From Micropterix aruncella (Eukaryota > Arthropoda > Insecta > Lepidoptera > Micropterigidae), in assembly GCA_944548615.1 (NCBI GenBank), contig OX155951.1:22850606-22914605 (forward strand): 64,000 nt of DNA, given 5' to 3'. Below, one piece after another: positions 11,500 to 22,560 of this stretch; the stretch's first letter is position 1, and every line of letters begins with the position of its first letter. The position numbers were made by a program, and so were the translations under genes. The notes below the pieces were generated by a model. It saw nothing but the letters and a program-made list of their open reading frames with translations. It was not told the origin of the DNA and searched no databases.

Positions 11500-11784
11500 A
11501 GAATAATAAATTTCCAGGCGGAGAATGCTGGGAGGGGGAGACGGAGGAAAGGGAGGAGCGGGTTAATCCAGAGAGGAACAAAAGTCTTTAAGGTGAGTCT
11601 TGAAAGATGCTACCGAAGGTGGGTTCCTTATTATTACTGGTAGATCGTTACAGAAACTTGCCGCTTGAATACTAAAAAAGTATCTCAAGAAATCGGTAGT
11701 ATGAAGAGGATTTTTTATTAAATTATCCAAAGCTGATCGAAACGCAAGACTTTGGGAATTTAGTGGATCGTAAAGCTCGTACAA
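11500..11784 (-). pseudogene. C-terminal fragment of a non-LTR ORF2
   Basis: This minus-strand frame reads LHTTDFLRYFFSIQAASFCN and then DLPVIIRNPPSVASFKTHLK. These are the C-terminal blocks of Jockey/CR1-type ORF2 proteins (xxFFxxxAxxWNxLPxxIR...FKxxLK). It lacks the upstream RT core, so it is a 5'-truncated 3' end. About 60 bp of GC-richer 3' UTR follows towards 11500. Confidence 0.65.
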
Positions 11785-12109
11785 AAAAGATGGTTACGAT
11801 AACGAGAGGGCACGAAACAGAAGAGTAAGTTGTTATTACATAAAAAGAAGGTAATTATTTATTGTTGGTATTGTAAGCAATTTTATAAATCATTGTGGTT
11901 TTTACATGTAATTAAAATATAATTTCCACTGAGCGACGCTGCTACGGCACGGTTGTGGTGTACACGGACCTTAAGAAGTGCTGTACTGCCGCGTCGGAAG
12001 CGGGATTCAAGCTGGCAATCGAGCTGGACTCACTGTGTAGCAACGCGTGTTGGTTTAATTCTTCTTGAAGTCACGTTGAAATATTATGATTATACTTAGC
12101 ATCTACAAA

Positions 12110-12860
12110 TGGTTGTGGTTGCGGACCAAAATAAAGACTTTTCGAAGGCGTTCAATAATATTAATCATTCCATTATTCTTCAAAAATTGCTGGCTCTGGC
12201 AATCAGGGGTTACAATCCCGAATCGGACACAAGCGGTTGTAGTTAAGGATGTCCGGTCTTGCTTCCAAGAAATCCTCTCGCGAGTGCCTTACATCAATGA
12301 TATTAAATATCTACATTAAATGACTCTTCTTCATCAATGACATTAAATATTGCGCTCATGATAAAAAGACCCACAAGGAAATAAAATCTGCAAACGACTG
12401 TACCTCTTGCAAGAGGATATTAATCGCTTAGCTCTGCACTTTATCAAGAACCGTCTTTATATTAACGCTAATGAGTGTCACATTACCAAAGTAGTGGGGA
12501 AAGAAATAGAAAAAATGCTTAAAGTTTTTAAATATAAATTAAACAATTGCAATTTAATGAAAGTGCCCAGTGTTCTAAAGATTCGATTCTACAAGGTTGT
12601 GTCACAAAGGCGTTCAAATTAATCAAATTCAACTTACTTCACCAGTTTTTAAATCTCCAGAAAGGTCGAAGTCGCTATTTAACTCATACTTAGAAACCAA
12701 CTCGAGATCAACTCGACCATCTGGAATCCGAATATACATAGACAGAATGGAACATGTTCAGAAATATTTGTTGAACGCCCGAATTTCCTTTCGCACAAAA
12801 AGCCGTTTATTACGAATCTCTCATTATATACGAGATAAGGCACGAGTGTCATATTACAAC
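12110..12860 (+). pseudogene. Badly decayed non-LTR reverse transcriptase
   Basis: Colinear plus-strand fragments in shifting frames match an ORF2. DFSKAFNNINHSIILQKL (about 12135-12190) is RT block 3 with its catalytic Asp position. NRTQAVVV (about 12220) follows it. CTLLQEDINRLALHF and LYINANECHITK (12400-12490) come from the thumb region, and YIDRMEHVQKYLL (12735-12775) from the C-terminal region. The YxDD segment is lost or destroyed by indels. Confidence 0.7.
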
Positions 12861-13914
12861 GGTCTGGCAAATTCACTTAGTGTAATATTGTTGGATTAAA
12901 GTAAAACAAAAGAAGAAGATTTTTGTTTACTATGACTTTTACGTTGGTTTGCTTTTGAGAAATAAAATAAAATACAATCAACTACTCCAGTTGAGAGATA
13001 TAAATATAATAAGATGCGTCATAAAATTAAGTCCTGAAAGGGAGATTGGGTAAGGGAATATATTGAACCTTGGCCCACCCCCAATAGAAATAATGGACAC
13101 ATGTATAAATAGATATATTTAAGCTTACCATATAATACTAAATCGATTAAGGTCAAATGTCTGTATCGAAATTATCTACATATAAATCAATTTCAACCAA
13201 ACTTAGTACACGTATATAATACAATCTGGAAAAAAAATTGGTAGTAAGACTAGCACATGTAGATTGAGTGGTAAGAGGTCATATAAAAATAATGGAAAAC
13301 AATCGATATTAGAATCAAATTCCTGTTTTGGGGTAACTGAAATGAATAGTGATAATCTAGTTAACAGTTTTGGGCATTGCTGAGAGGCAAAAGACAGAAA
13401 TTTATAGGAAATAGTGGCGAGATCCGACTCTGTTATAAATTGACCTATATAGCCACAAGATGTAATAGGTATACAAAACATATACCGCTGTTCTTTTTCC
13501 TGATATTAACTTCAAAGCTACCAACAGGAAAGAGAAGTGCTATTCGAGCGACATCGACAACTCTACTCCCCTGTCTGATTATTTTGATGATTCAGGAATT
13601 TCAATTCATTTTTCGATTAATTAGATATCAAATTAATATAGGGAGCGTACAATTGCAGCAGTGATGGAAAAAACTTAATCGGTTACCACTGTTACTCAAA
13701 AGTTTAAATATATACTTATTAACAAAAGCATGGAAAAGTCGAAAGTTGTACACCAGTACAATAACCTGGCTACAATACGCATGATACTAAACTCAATAAA
13801 AGACAAAACGATGGACTCGTTATGTATGTCTTATCAGTATTATCATGCGAAATAGTCCTTGTAAAACTGAATAATCATTTTCACATACTCTTATTATACA
13901 GTGCCTACTTACAG
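12861..13914. other. Intergenic, nothing recognised
   Basis: No supportable gene. Short frames on both strands lack motifs. Confidence 0.4.
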
Positions 13915-14052
13915 GCGAATACCATGGGCCGACAATTACGCTTCCCTCTAGCAACTGAATATCAAAATACACCTTTAGGGAAATTACGAAGATTCATCCG
14001 AGATATTTCAAAGTTGAAAAGTCGGAAACCATTATTTATTGCCGCGGCATAA
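13915..14052 (+). CDS. Possible exon or unrecognised short coding piece
   Basis: A consensus-like acceptor (CTACTTACAG, ending at 13914) is followed by an open frame. It contains TMGRQLRFPLATEYQ and IRDISKLKSRKPLF and ends at TAA 14050-14052. Base composition is less AT-biased than the flanks. I do not recognise the product and see no clear poly(A) signal close by; it may equally be a transposon remnant. Confidence 0.2.
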   Translation, partial: ANTMGRQLRFPLATEYQNTPLGKLRRFIRDISKLKSRKPLFIAAA

Positions 14053-15087
14053 AATTATTTGCGACTGAAATTCACACAGCTTTGCTTCCAATTTAGAATA
14101 ATTTGCGATAACTCTATAGAACCGTGACTATATTTTTTTTATATATTCTGCACCACTTGTAATCTACTTGTAATCTGGAATTGTAATTAAAAAACACATA
14201 GAACTGAAACTCCACTCAGGGTAGAGGTCATCAAAGTTTTCTTCATTATAATTATTATTCCACGGCCGTTCCTCAAGGCAATATGACTTATTTTTGAAAT
14301 GCTCGACTCTGGCCGACATAATGGTCGAGAACACAAACCAGATACAGTCGTCGAGATACATACGAGGGACGTGTTCAAATAACAATAAATAAAGTGTGAC
14401 AAATACTTTGGAATTATATAAAAATAATTACTCGCACACTTGATATTCTTTTTTAATTACAGTCGTTCGTCTGCATTTTGTCGAATTGTGTTAGCTGAAG
14501 TTGAAAAAACGGAATCACGTGCGGTAATTGAATACCTTCGCTTGAAGAAATTTTATACTGGGCGAGTATTTCAAGATTTACGACATACATTAGGGGTTAA
14601 TGCTTCCCGTATTCTAAGGTTGCACGCTTGAGTGCTGAGTTTAGGCGTGGAGAACTTTAACTAACTATGATCATCGCTCGGGTCGACATGGCTAGAAAAG
14701 TGGAAAAAATTTGGATGGCACGTCAGGTCGTAGTTCATTTTATTGCTAAAAAAGTGAAAATTTCGATTGATAGTGCTCATAGATCATTTTACACGATCAC
14801 TTAGGGATGAGAAAGGTATTCGCACGATACCTAGAATGCTTACGGACGCACATACAAACTCCCTGCCTTTTTTTTTGGCTCGATTCATAACTATGGAAGA
14901 AACATGGCTTCACCATTAGGACCCAGAAACAAACAACAGTCCTTGACCTGGAAACCACCGTCATTTTAAACTACTAAGAAATGCAAGGCCATTTCATTCG
15001 CTGGTAAGATCTTCGGCTATAATTTGTTGGACAGTCTAGGGATCGGGATGATTAAATACCTTGATGATGGAGCTGTACATGCTGGCT

Positions 15088-15111
15088 ACTATAATGGCTA
15101 CTATAATCGGG
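15088..15111 (+). repeat. 12-bp tandem duplication inside the mariner remnant
   Basis: GGCTACTATAAT occurs twice back to back just before the insertion point. Confidence 0.85.
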
Positions 15112-15120
15112 GCTGTAAAT

Positions 15121-15378
15121 TATTATTATTAATATTATTATTATATTATACAGTAGCAGCTTAAGGCTGATGCGTGTATATCACATGCACTTGTTTTCAA
15201 ACTTGTGACTGTTTTGCACTAAGAAAAATGTCCAGTTTGTTTTTAAAGCTATTGACAGAGATAGCACTGATCACATCCTCTGACAACGCATTCCAAGCAT
15301 CCACTACACGATTTGTCAAAAAATATTTCCTGGGGTTCGATGCTGGATAAATAAAAACATGCTGAATAAATAAAAAAC
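15121..15378 (-). mobile_element. 5'-truncated non-LTR 3' end inserted in the mariner remnant
   Basis: The minus strand reads ASNPRKYFLTNRVVDAWN and SVNSFKNKLD, an undamaged ORF2 C-terminus of a CR1/L2-like type. A 3' UTR follows, with a (TTA)n-type tail at 15121-15145. It splits the mariner remnant between the GAVHAGYY segment and the EIREMRRE block, so it is younger than the mariner. A near-duplicate 19-bp unit (TGCTGGATAAATAAAAACA and its variant) marks the 5' edge. Confidence 0.75.
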
Positions 15379-15652
15379 AATTTGATACGAAATACGTGAA
15401 ATGCGAAGGGAAAACGCGGTAAGATTATTTTGTTTCACCAAGATAACGAACGCCCTAGCACACAAGTCCAGATTTGCTTTTTCTGCCATTGAAGGAGCTG
15501 GCTTTGAAATACTGGAATATCCTCAATACTAACTAAACCTTGCCTTAGTGATCTTTATATATTTCAGATATTAAAGAACCATCTGAGAGGTTGAAAATTT
15601 GAAGATGATGACCCGGTTATAGCTGCAGTGCAGGAATTTTAGTTTATTTAAG

Positions 15653-15811
15653 ATTTATTTATTTAAGAATTAATTACTATGAAACATTGATTAGCTTACA
15701 AAAATAACAGGAAACGAATAGCAAAAACTTAACCTTTTGCCTATTTGTTTCGGTCATCCAACTGGGACTAGCCCGTTCTAGGGTGGACAGGACTACAATA
15801 TTAAAATCAAG
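15653..15811 (-). mobile_element. 5'-truncated copy of the element 1 3' UTR
   Basis: It matches 1198-1349 base for base apart from a handful of substitutions, including the tetranucleotide tail and the block CTGGGACTAGCCCGTTCTAG. It is the smallest class of insertion, a 3' UTR stub of about 160 bp, on the same strand as element 1 and directly beyond the mariner remnant. Confidence 0.92.
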
Positions 15812-16249
15812 TTTATCGTTCTAAGTTGATCGGGATAGATAGTTTTGGAAAGGTATTTTATGTTTAAAAAAAAGTAAATCAAGCACAGAATCCTTAAAGG
15901 TAGCTGTGTCAAAAAATAGAAGAACAATCAATAATAGTCAAATTTATCTTTATCACTACTACTACTAATTATGACTTTTTTTGAACATCGAAGTAGCTAC
16001 TCATGAATCATTTTCCAGGCGTAGCCACCATGAACATATTTTTATTCTATCTGATGTGGACAGAACCACTGACGTATCTTACAAAGCAGATGCAGTTTAG
16101 AAACCACTTCCACCACTGTGCCAATGACCTTTTATGGTTATCCGCTGAAAAGTTAAACGTTAAAAAGTAGTAATAATATCAATGTTGACCTGCTAATATC
16201 CATTGACCGGCTGCTTATTTACTATCGATAATAGTTAAAAGAGAAAGAA
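15812..16249. other. Intergenic, nothing recognised
   Basis: No gene or repeat that I can support. Confidence 0.45.
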
Positions 16250-16430
16250 ATTTTAACAAGCAACTACTAGTAAGAAGAAACGTACAAGTACTTTTCAAAA
16301 GGCTAGCGCTGGTCTCGGATATGTTTGTATATGATAGCTCTAATCAGCTCATCCAAACGATAGATTTAAGTTATTGGCGATATAATTTTGAAAAACGGAT
16401 TATTCGTTTAAAAGTTACGGCCCCGTAAGT
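16250..16430 (+). repeat. Dispersed repeat family C, copy 1
   Basis: It matches the reverse complement of 20578-20797. Shared blocks include AGTAAGAAGAAAC, CTAGCGCT, TTTGTATATG, ATCAGCTCATC, ATTGGCG and GTTACGGCCCC. Copy 2 contains about 40 bp of additional sequence. Family unknown. Confidence 0.7.
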
Positions 16431-17404
16431 CAATCATTTTTGATTTTTCATCATCAATCTGTATTTCGTAATAATTCTAAACGCGGCAACAAGCGCCTAG
16501 CGTTATTAGGTGAGGTGCTTTCGAGCCGTTTGAAATCGAGAACACGTCATTTTGACGTCATGTGTATGAGAATAAAGTTGGATTTTTACAATGTATCCGT
16601 AGTAAAACGTCACTATGGTTACAAACCTCTCGGAAGCGACGCACCTTATAAATGTATCGGCCTTGCCTACACTGACCTGCAATCAGTCAGTGTCATGTCA
16701 GTTGCTAGCCCGGAGCAGATGCGCGTCTCGTTGTGTAACGTCGCTCCCTGCGCTTTGTTTGTTTTTCGATAAAAAAAGCTTTATCGGGGAAAACGCGGGA
16801 ATCCGCCTAGCATTATATCCTACAAAGCATAATTACATGCGCCAAACTTGATCATTGTCTGCGAAGCTGTATTTCAATTTTTGATCAAGAGTTTCTCAAG
16901 TTGTCAGCAGAAACTCGAAGCCAAGTTTCTAATTATTTTTATTAAATTTCTAGGTGGTTTTTAAATGATAAAAAATCTATTTTTTTATAAATATGTATAG
17001 TTTAGATTACACTTTAAATTTATGCGTCTTTCGAGCGGGATATATTTGTAAATGAGCTGCTTTATAATATATAAATAGGCTGTAGATCGCTTTATAATCA
17101 TAACCTTATCGACCTTATCATTATTAATACAACTGCCGTTCATAACGCTTAAAAGGCGAATTGCTATTTTACCATTCTTAATGTTGCTTTAAAAAGAACA
17201 CAAATAAAATGCTTGAAAGTTAAAAAAAAAATACTTTACTACATAAGCTCAAATATCTAATCATGTTTGTATATTTCTTTGTGCGTTGTTTTGCATGAGA
17301 TAAGTAGAAGCAATTCACCTGGTTTCATTTACAGAATAGCAGAAAATATCTACTTAAACTTTTAATAACCAATGATTTCGATTCCGAAAACTATCGATAT
17401 CGAA
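16431..17404. other. Intergenic with a GC-richer patch (16480-16830)
   Basis: The patch holds a short palindrome (ACGTCATTTTGACGT) and overlapping open frames (16440-16851) with no recognisable domain. It may be remnant transposon sequence. Confidence 0.35.
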
Positions 17405-17605
17405 CAGTGGAAACTCTTATAACGGGCACCACTCATAACGAGAAATTCGCAGTAATTCCTCAAACGAGTAATTCGCACCTCTCATAATAAATATGGCAAA
17501 ATTGTTCCGCTTAACGAGTGTTTCGCTTAACGAGGAAGAGCCTGGAATGAATCATGCTCGTTATGAGCATCGCTATATGTAGGATGGTTATGAGAGGTTC
17601 CACTG
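17405..17605. mobile_element. Pogo/Tigger-like MITE, 201 bp
   Basis: Imperfect terminal inverted repeats are CAGTGGAAACTCTTATAACG on the left and, reverse-complemented, CAGTGGAACCTCTCATAACC on the right. Internal 'CTCATAACGAG' and 'CGCTTAACGAG' motifs are characteristic of pogo/Tigger termini. TA follows the right end as expected for a TA target, while the left flank is AA (mutated). It has no transposase. Confidence 0.75.
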
Positions 17606-18434
17606 TATTTCGCTGCTTCCTAGCCAATTTTTGTAACGAGTAATTATTTTTTATTTTATTTATTAATTTTAAACATAACATACGAAATACATAAAATGGT
17701 CATACTAAGTAATGGTGTCTAAGTAAACGACGACCCACATTCACATCACCATGCGCAGCGCATGCCCAACTAGGCCGAGTAGAGCCTGTATCTGGGCATA
17801 CGATTTATTTTCAGACTTCAGTGGATTATAACTCTATCAGTGTCGCAAAGAAGAGCGATATCAAATAAAAATCGGTATAATGTCAATAAAATATATTATT
17901 ATCATTCACATATATGAATAAAAATAACAGTATGAGAAGTCTCCCAAATCGAATTCCCTGTGTCAATAGTTTCCACTTCAAGAGCAATTAAAATTTTCCG
18001 AACTCTCTCTGAAACTGGACATCCGGAAGTATTTCTGAAACGACCCGCCGAACGAAAGATAATGGAACGAACGTTTCTACACTATATTATTGATTGCTGA
18101 AATGTAGACTCCAATTAAATGCAAAAAATCTTTCAATATTTTTATTGTATTACCGAAATTGAATAATATATCCATTTTCTTTGGCTCTTATTTTCATTGA
18201 ATGGCCAAGAAAAATTACTTCGTGGGTAGTATCGTGGTTAGTGGTGAAATAATATGCATAGATTTTACATAGATCATTGTGATTTCTAGAGACAAAATAA
18301 TATAAAATATTCCTAATTTTATTATAGTTATTAATGCAATTGCAATTGTAATTTACTTGCAATACGCCTTAGAATAGGGCAATAAATATTATATAAACTC
18401 CTTTACCTTAAGAGTGTCCCGACAAAGAAAGTCC
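17606..18434. other. Intergenic, nothing recognised
   Basis: AT-rich sequence without a supportable feature. Confidence 0.45.
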
Positions 18435-18696
18435 TTTTTTTTAAAACGACTGCCAACAAAAAAGGAGTGTTAGGGTTAATGTACATATGGTTTCCGTTTC
18501 TTTATTCCACCATAACTTCTAAACGCTTCAACCGATTTAGAAGTGTGTGGTATCGTTAGCATCCTTATATCATTACAGGTGCCTTAGGGTTATTCCAGGT
18601 GTCCAAATTTAAAATAAATAATTGTCCAAATGTCAATAAATTAAGATAAGTATATCGTAATCATTGTGAAATGAAAGGTCTGATTGAGTACATTAT
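18435..18696 (+). repeat. Dispersed repeat family D, copy 1
   Basis: It is colinear with 37600-37886. Shared blocks include ACGACTGCC, ACAAAAAAGGAGTGT, TTTCCGTTTCTTTATTCCAC, ATAACTTCTAAACGCTT, AATGTCAATAAATTAA and AAATGAAAGGTCTGATTGAG. Sequences of this type (CGACTGCC..AAAAAAGGAGTG) recur in lepidopteran genomes. Non-coding. Confidence 0.85.
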
Positions 18697-19098
18697 GGAT
18701 ATCATGATTATTACAGAATGCGCAATTGACGCACTAGACTAGATGACGCACTAGACTAGAATGCGCACTAGATGTTTACAGAGGTAATACGCGTAACAGA
18801 GCATGTTATATATGTTATGGATATTTCTTATTTATTATTTTAAATCTATTTATAATATTTATACAATGTAATGGTTGATTTTGTAGATTTTATTGGCATT
18901 CATATTTCTAATGTGACAAAATATTTTTTTTTGGTACATATTAAAATAAGAATTATAAACAATGTCTGTATTAATTGTAATTTAACTTAATAGTAAGTTT
19001 GGAATTAAATAAATAAAATACAAACCGAGCTGCCATGGAATTCACCGACCGAAATCGGGCCCATCATATATAGTTTTTACACTTCTGGGAGGTGAACG
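18697..19098. other. Intergenic, nothing recognised
   Basis: It contains a short direct duplication around 18730-18765 (GACGCACTAGACTAGA) and nothing else. Confidence 0.4.
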
Positions 19099-19273
19099 GT
19101 GGATTCCGGACTAACGATCGGCTCGGGTAGGCTTAGGGCAGATGTCTTGCCACATGTGAGCGTTACCTTACCACTTATTCACTCCCTTTTCGAAGCCATA
19201 GAATTTGAGATGCGGAAATCGCGGTTTTAGATATTTTTTCTAGAAAGGAGTTGATTATTTTCCTAGAGAGACC
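19099..19273 (+). repeat. Dispersed repeat family A, copy 2
   Basis: Reverse-orientation partner of 240-414. The homology stops at both ends within a few bases of the corresponding points in copy 1. Confidence 0.75.
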
Positions 19274-20577
19274 AAGATCTTTAAAATGGTGAAACAAACT
19301 TTGAACTTTGAACATCCGTAAATTGAATTTGGTTTCAACGAATATCATTTAATGAACAACTTTATTCTCTAAATACGTGCTCTTCTGCGCTTACAAATTG
19401 TTTGTAATAATTATAAATACCAAAGCTCAATAGTTTTTTTTAATGTTATTATTGCTCTTGTTAATAAGACAGGATCGCCAAAAAGTCTTGCGAATATTTC
19501 CGCGGCTGCGTGCTCTCAGCAATACCGTACAGATTAAGTAGCATTATGTTAACGACCAAAGCTCGAGACTTGATCACGCGCCAACCACCCGTTGATTCTC
19601 GTATTGCAGTGAGATTATCATTATAGACATGCTAGGATCCTGGAGCAATTATCATCATTATTTCATTTCATTTCATCCGCTTCAGTCAAGGGGTCGTCAA
19701 CATTCGGGAGTCGGCTAACTTGTACCTGTCATACGAGTATTATCATGGTCGTTGTATAATTAGGTCACGAACTATTGCATAAGAGAGATTTTACCGCATA
19801 TTAGAAATACGCACGATAAAAATCCAGAACTACAACTGAGGAATTGGAGTATCTGTCCATAGACAAATAAAATAGATTGACGAAAGATTGTTTGAAATCC
19901 GATAACGTATTCTGGAGATATAGATTTTGCTGAAAACAAATTTCTCAACGATTTTAAACGAGAAAGATATTTTATTGTCTAGATGGATATCTGAATAGAT
20001 GAATGGTGATGATGATGTTCGTGTCATCGATTTTTCAATAGCACATGGCCCGATTTTTAGATATTCTTTCAATAATCTGTTTTATTCCTCATTCAAGAGA
20101 GCTGGTTAAGACCTGGAGATTTTGGGGATTGTCCACAAATTACATCAGGGTTCTGCCATACAAATAGACGATTAAACTTTTCAGTAGTTCTCCGAATTAA
20201 CAAAAAAAAACGAATATCGAAGAAATCTTTAAAGTCGGACTATGCTTTCTTGAGTTACAATGTCGTAAAAGGCCATAACTCAAGAATGCGTTGTGGCTCC
20301 AGGGTCTTATTCTATCCTAATTTCGAAAACACAATAGCCAATATGCATTATTCTTTCTAGAAAGGAGCAGATCAGGTCTAGATTTCCTTGCCTGAAATAG
20401 ATTTGGGAGCTGCCATACAAACAGACGACTTACAAACCACATTTTCATCCATACAGTCACCAACTTTTTATTATCTAACCGTATTAATGCGAAACATAGA
20501 TTATTGAAATATCTTTTAATTGGACTGTACAAAATGTCAAGCTGTTTCTTTTCTCTAACTTCGCTGTAACTTTTAAA
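19274..20577. repeat. Unassigned repetitive region with a recurring GCTGCCATACAAA motif
   Basis: GGG(A/T)(G/T)CTGCCATACAAA followed by (T/C)AGACGA occurs near 20152 and 20408, and a diverged version occurs near 20705. The spacing is roughly 260-300 bp and the intervening sequence differs. This suggests an ancient tandem array or repeated insertion of one family; no coding potential. Confidence 0.4.
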
Positions 20578-20797
20578 GGGGCCGTAACGTTCAACGAATT
20601 ATCCGACTTAAAACATTCTTACGCCAATTAGTTTTATTCGTCCTATAGATGAGCTGACTAGATGTAGCAGCATCTAACTTCGGATCCATTAGGATCCGAA
20701 GCAGGGAGCTGCCATATACAAAGCGATCTGAGCCGAGCGCTAGAATTTTTAAAAGCACTTTTAGGTTTCTTCTTGCTACTAGTGTGTCTTAACCTTT
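20578..20797 (-). repeat. Dispersed repeat family C, copy 2
   Basis: The reverse complement matches 16250-16430. This copy carries an extra self-complementary insert around 20675-20705 (GGATCC...GGATCC). The hAT-type element begins 11 bp beyond its end. Confidence 0.7.
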
Positions 20798-20808
20798 TAT
20801 ACAAAGCA

Positions 20809-21703
20809 ATGTTTTTCAACCTTTTTTAGATCGCGACCCCCTTTTTGAAAACTATTACGCGACCCCCATTAAACTGTAAATTAGTTCCCTCGACCATTCT
20901 CTTCCACAGCTGTATGAGCCTGTACACACGATGCGGTGCGACGCCGCACTGCAACGTTTCGCCGTATGGGCACACGAGTAATGTTTACTCATGTGGTATG
21001 GGCGTACAACGCCGCAGTGGGCGAATAGTATTGTAGTTAATTATACGTAGAACTAGTGAAATGAGGTAGTCAATGCTAAAATCTTCTTCATTGGTACTCA
21101 TTTTAAACACGTCATTTAAAAATTAACAAAAATACGTGAACACGAAACAGGCAAGAATCTACCCTCCTACGACTGCACTTAACAACTGAGCGGTGCCGCT
21201 CCGGCGAATATCAACGGTTTGCGTGCGGTGCGACGCCGGAACGCACCGTGTGACATACAATGGATATTTCTATGTAGGACGCCGCAGCGGCACCGCTCAG
21301 GCGCCGCGCCGCAGCCGCACCGCATCGTGTGGCCTGGTCCTAACTGTAAGCATTCAATAAATATTATTTTTGTAAAAACCATGGTAAATAACCTCTTTAA
21401 TTTTAACTGTTTTTCACTTTCGAAGCTGTGCTTACCTGTTTTCATCCTAGATTAACATAAAGTTTTGTAAAAGAAATTGCAAAAAACACATAATAAATAT
21501 GTTTCTCTTCCGAAGCTGTAAATGTTTGCATATTATATCTTGAAATTCAATCTTGAAATATTTTCGAAATTCAATCTTGAATATTTTCAATATCAATTAG
21601 ATCTTGAAATATTTTCGATTTTTATTTTTAGCTAGCCTGTGAACCTCAGGGAGTCTCTTCGCGACCCACCATGGAGTCGCGACCCACTGGTAGGAAAACA
21701 CTG
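20809..21703. mobile_element. Non-autonomous hAT-type DNA transposon, 895 bp
   Basis: The left terminus is CAATGTTTTTCAACC and the right terminus, reverse-complemented, is CAGTGTTTTCCTACC. Just inside both lies a GTCGCGACCC or GATCGCGACCCC block. This is the hAT layout: CAGTG-type short TIRs with shared subterminal motifs. Flanks TATACAAA and TATACAGT may be a decayed 8-bp duplication. The centre holds very GC-rich, self-complementary sequence (20935-21035 and 21185-21335). No transposase frame is present. Confidence 0.75.
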
Positions 21704-21914
21704 GTATACAGTATGTATGCGAATTTTTATCTGTTTCATATTAGAATTGTGAGACGACATATTGAAATGTAACCATCACTTATATGGAATATAAAAATAA
21801 CGCAGCAAGAATAAAATACGTCTACAAAGAAGGACAGGATAACCGAAAATGGAAAATGGTAGGGTAAGAATAGTCCAAATAAGAAATTACGATATTTTTA
21901 TCAATTCGTATAAG

Positions 21915-21952
21915 TGATACAATATTAGTGATACAATATTAGTGATACAATG
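21915..21952 (+). repeat. Short tandem repeat, AGTGATACAATATT-type
   Basis: About three head-to-tail copies of a 17-bp or shorter unit based on AGTGATACAATATT. Confidence 0.8.
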
Positions 21953-22019
21953 ATTATGTAAAATTAAATAATTTAACATTCAAAACGTGAAAGAGTACCT
22001 ACGTTGATTATGAAAATGG

Positions 22020-22560
22020 TTATGATAATTGCAGTACAAATGAACTATGGTTAATTTGTAAAGTTGATAGCGCTTGATTTGAAAATTCTGTAAAAACATA
22101 TCTAAATTAGGATTTCGATATAAAAGTCAATTTATTTACTGTGATTAATTTTGATTTCTATCATTTAAATTTTAGAAAATACTTTTACTATTATGACGAT
22201 TGGTTTGGAATCCTTAGATTACAGTTGAGGAAATATGGTTAATTTATAAAGTTGATTGAGCTTGATTTAAAAATTAAATAATAGAATATATATATTAATT
22301 AAAATTCATAATAAAACAATATTTATATATAAAATATATTAAATAATTATATAAATAAATTTATAACAATGAATAACTACAATTATTATGGTTTCGATAT
22401 AGAAGTAGTAATAGACAATTTCTTTCTTTTAATTTGAGAAAATATTTATAAGGAAAAATCCTGATTTAAATTATAAAGCTGATAATCTTGATTTGGAAAC
22501 ATTTTTTTCCTTACTTTTCCTTATTATTATAGTAACTTCTATTTTTTAACTTTTTTTAAT
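22020..22560 (+). repeat. Degenerate direct repeats, about 190-230 bp apart, in AT-rich DNA
   Basis: Variants of ATGGTTAATTTATAAAGTTG plus a following CTTGATTT recur near 22045, 22232 and 22463. Each is preceded or followed by a TTTCGATATA(A/G)AAGT block (22112, 22390). The periodicity is imperfect, suggesting an old tandem array. Non-coding. Confidence 0.5.

Larger units (their letters stand above)
14491..15640 (+). pseudogene. Mariner-type transposase pseudogene, interrupted by an insertion
   Basis: Pieces in several frames line up in order with a mariner (Tc1/mariner DD34D) transposase. The N-terminal helix-turn-helix reads EVEKTESRAVIEYLRLKKF (about 14490-14550). The catalytic-core start ETWLHH.DPETNN (about 14890-14935) includes the first Asp/Glu region. 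KCKAISFAGKIFGYNLLDSL-like sequence with KYLDDGAVHAGYY lies at 14980-15095. After an insertion (15121-15378), the core resumes with EIREMRRE, FHQDN (about 15432, second catalytic Asp) and LKNHLRG...FEDDDPVIAAVQEF (15570-15640). Many stops and frameshifts make it inactive. Confidence 0.82.

Noticed and set aside
11930..12060. GC-richer stretch that could be coding (TVVVYTDLKKCC...)
   Set aside because: Frame is short, with no splice signals or known motif; probably part of the adjacent transposon debris.
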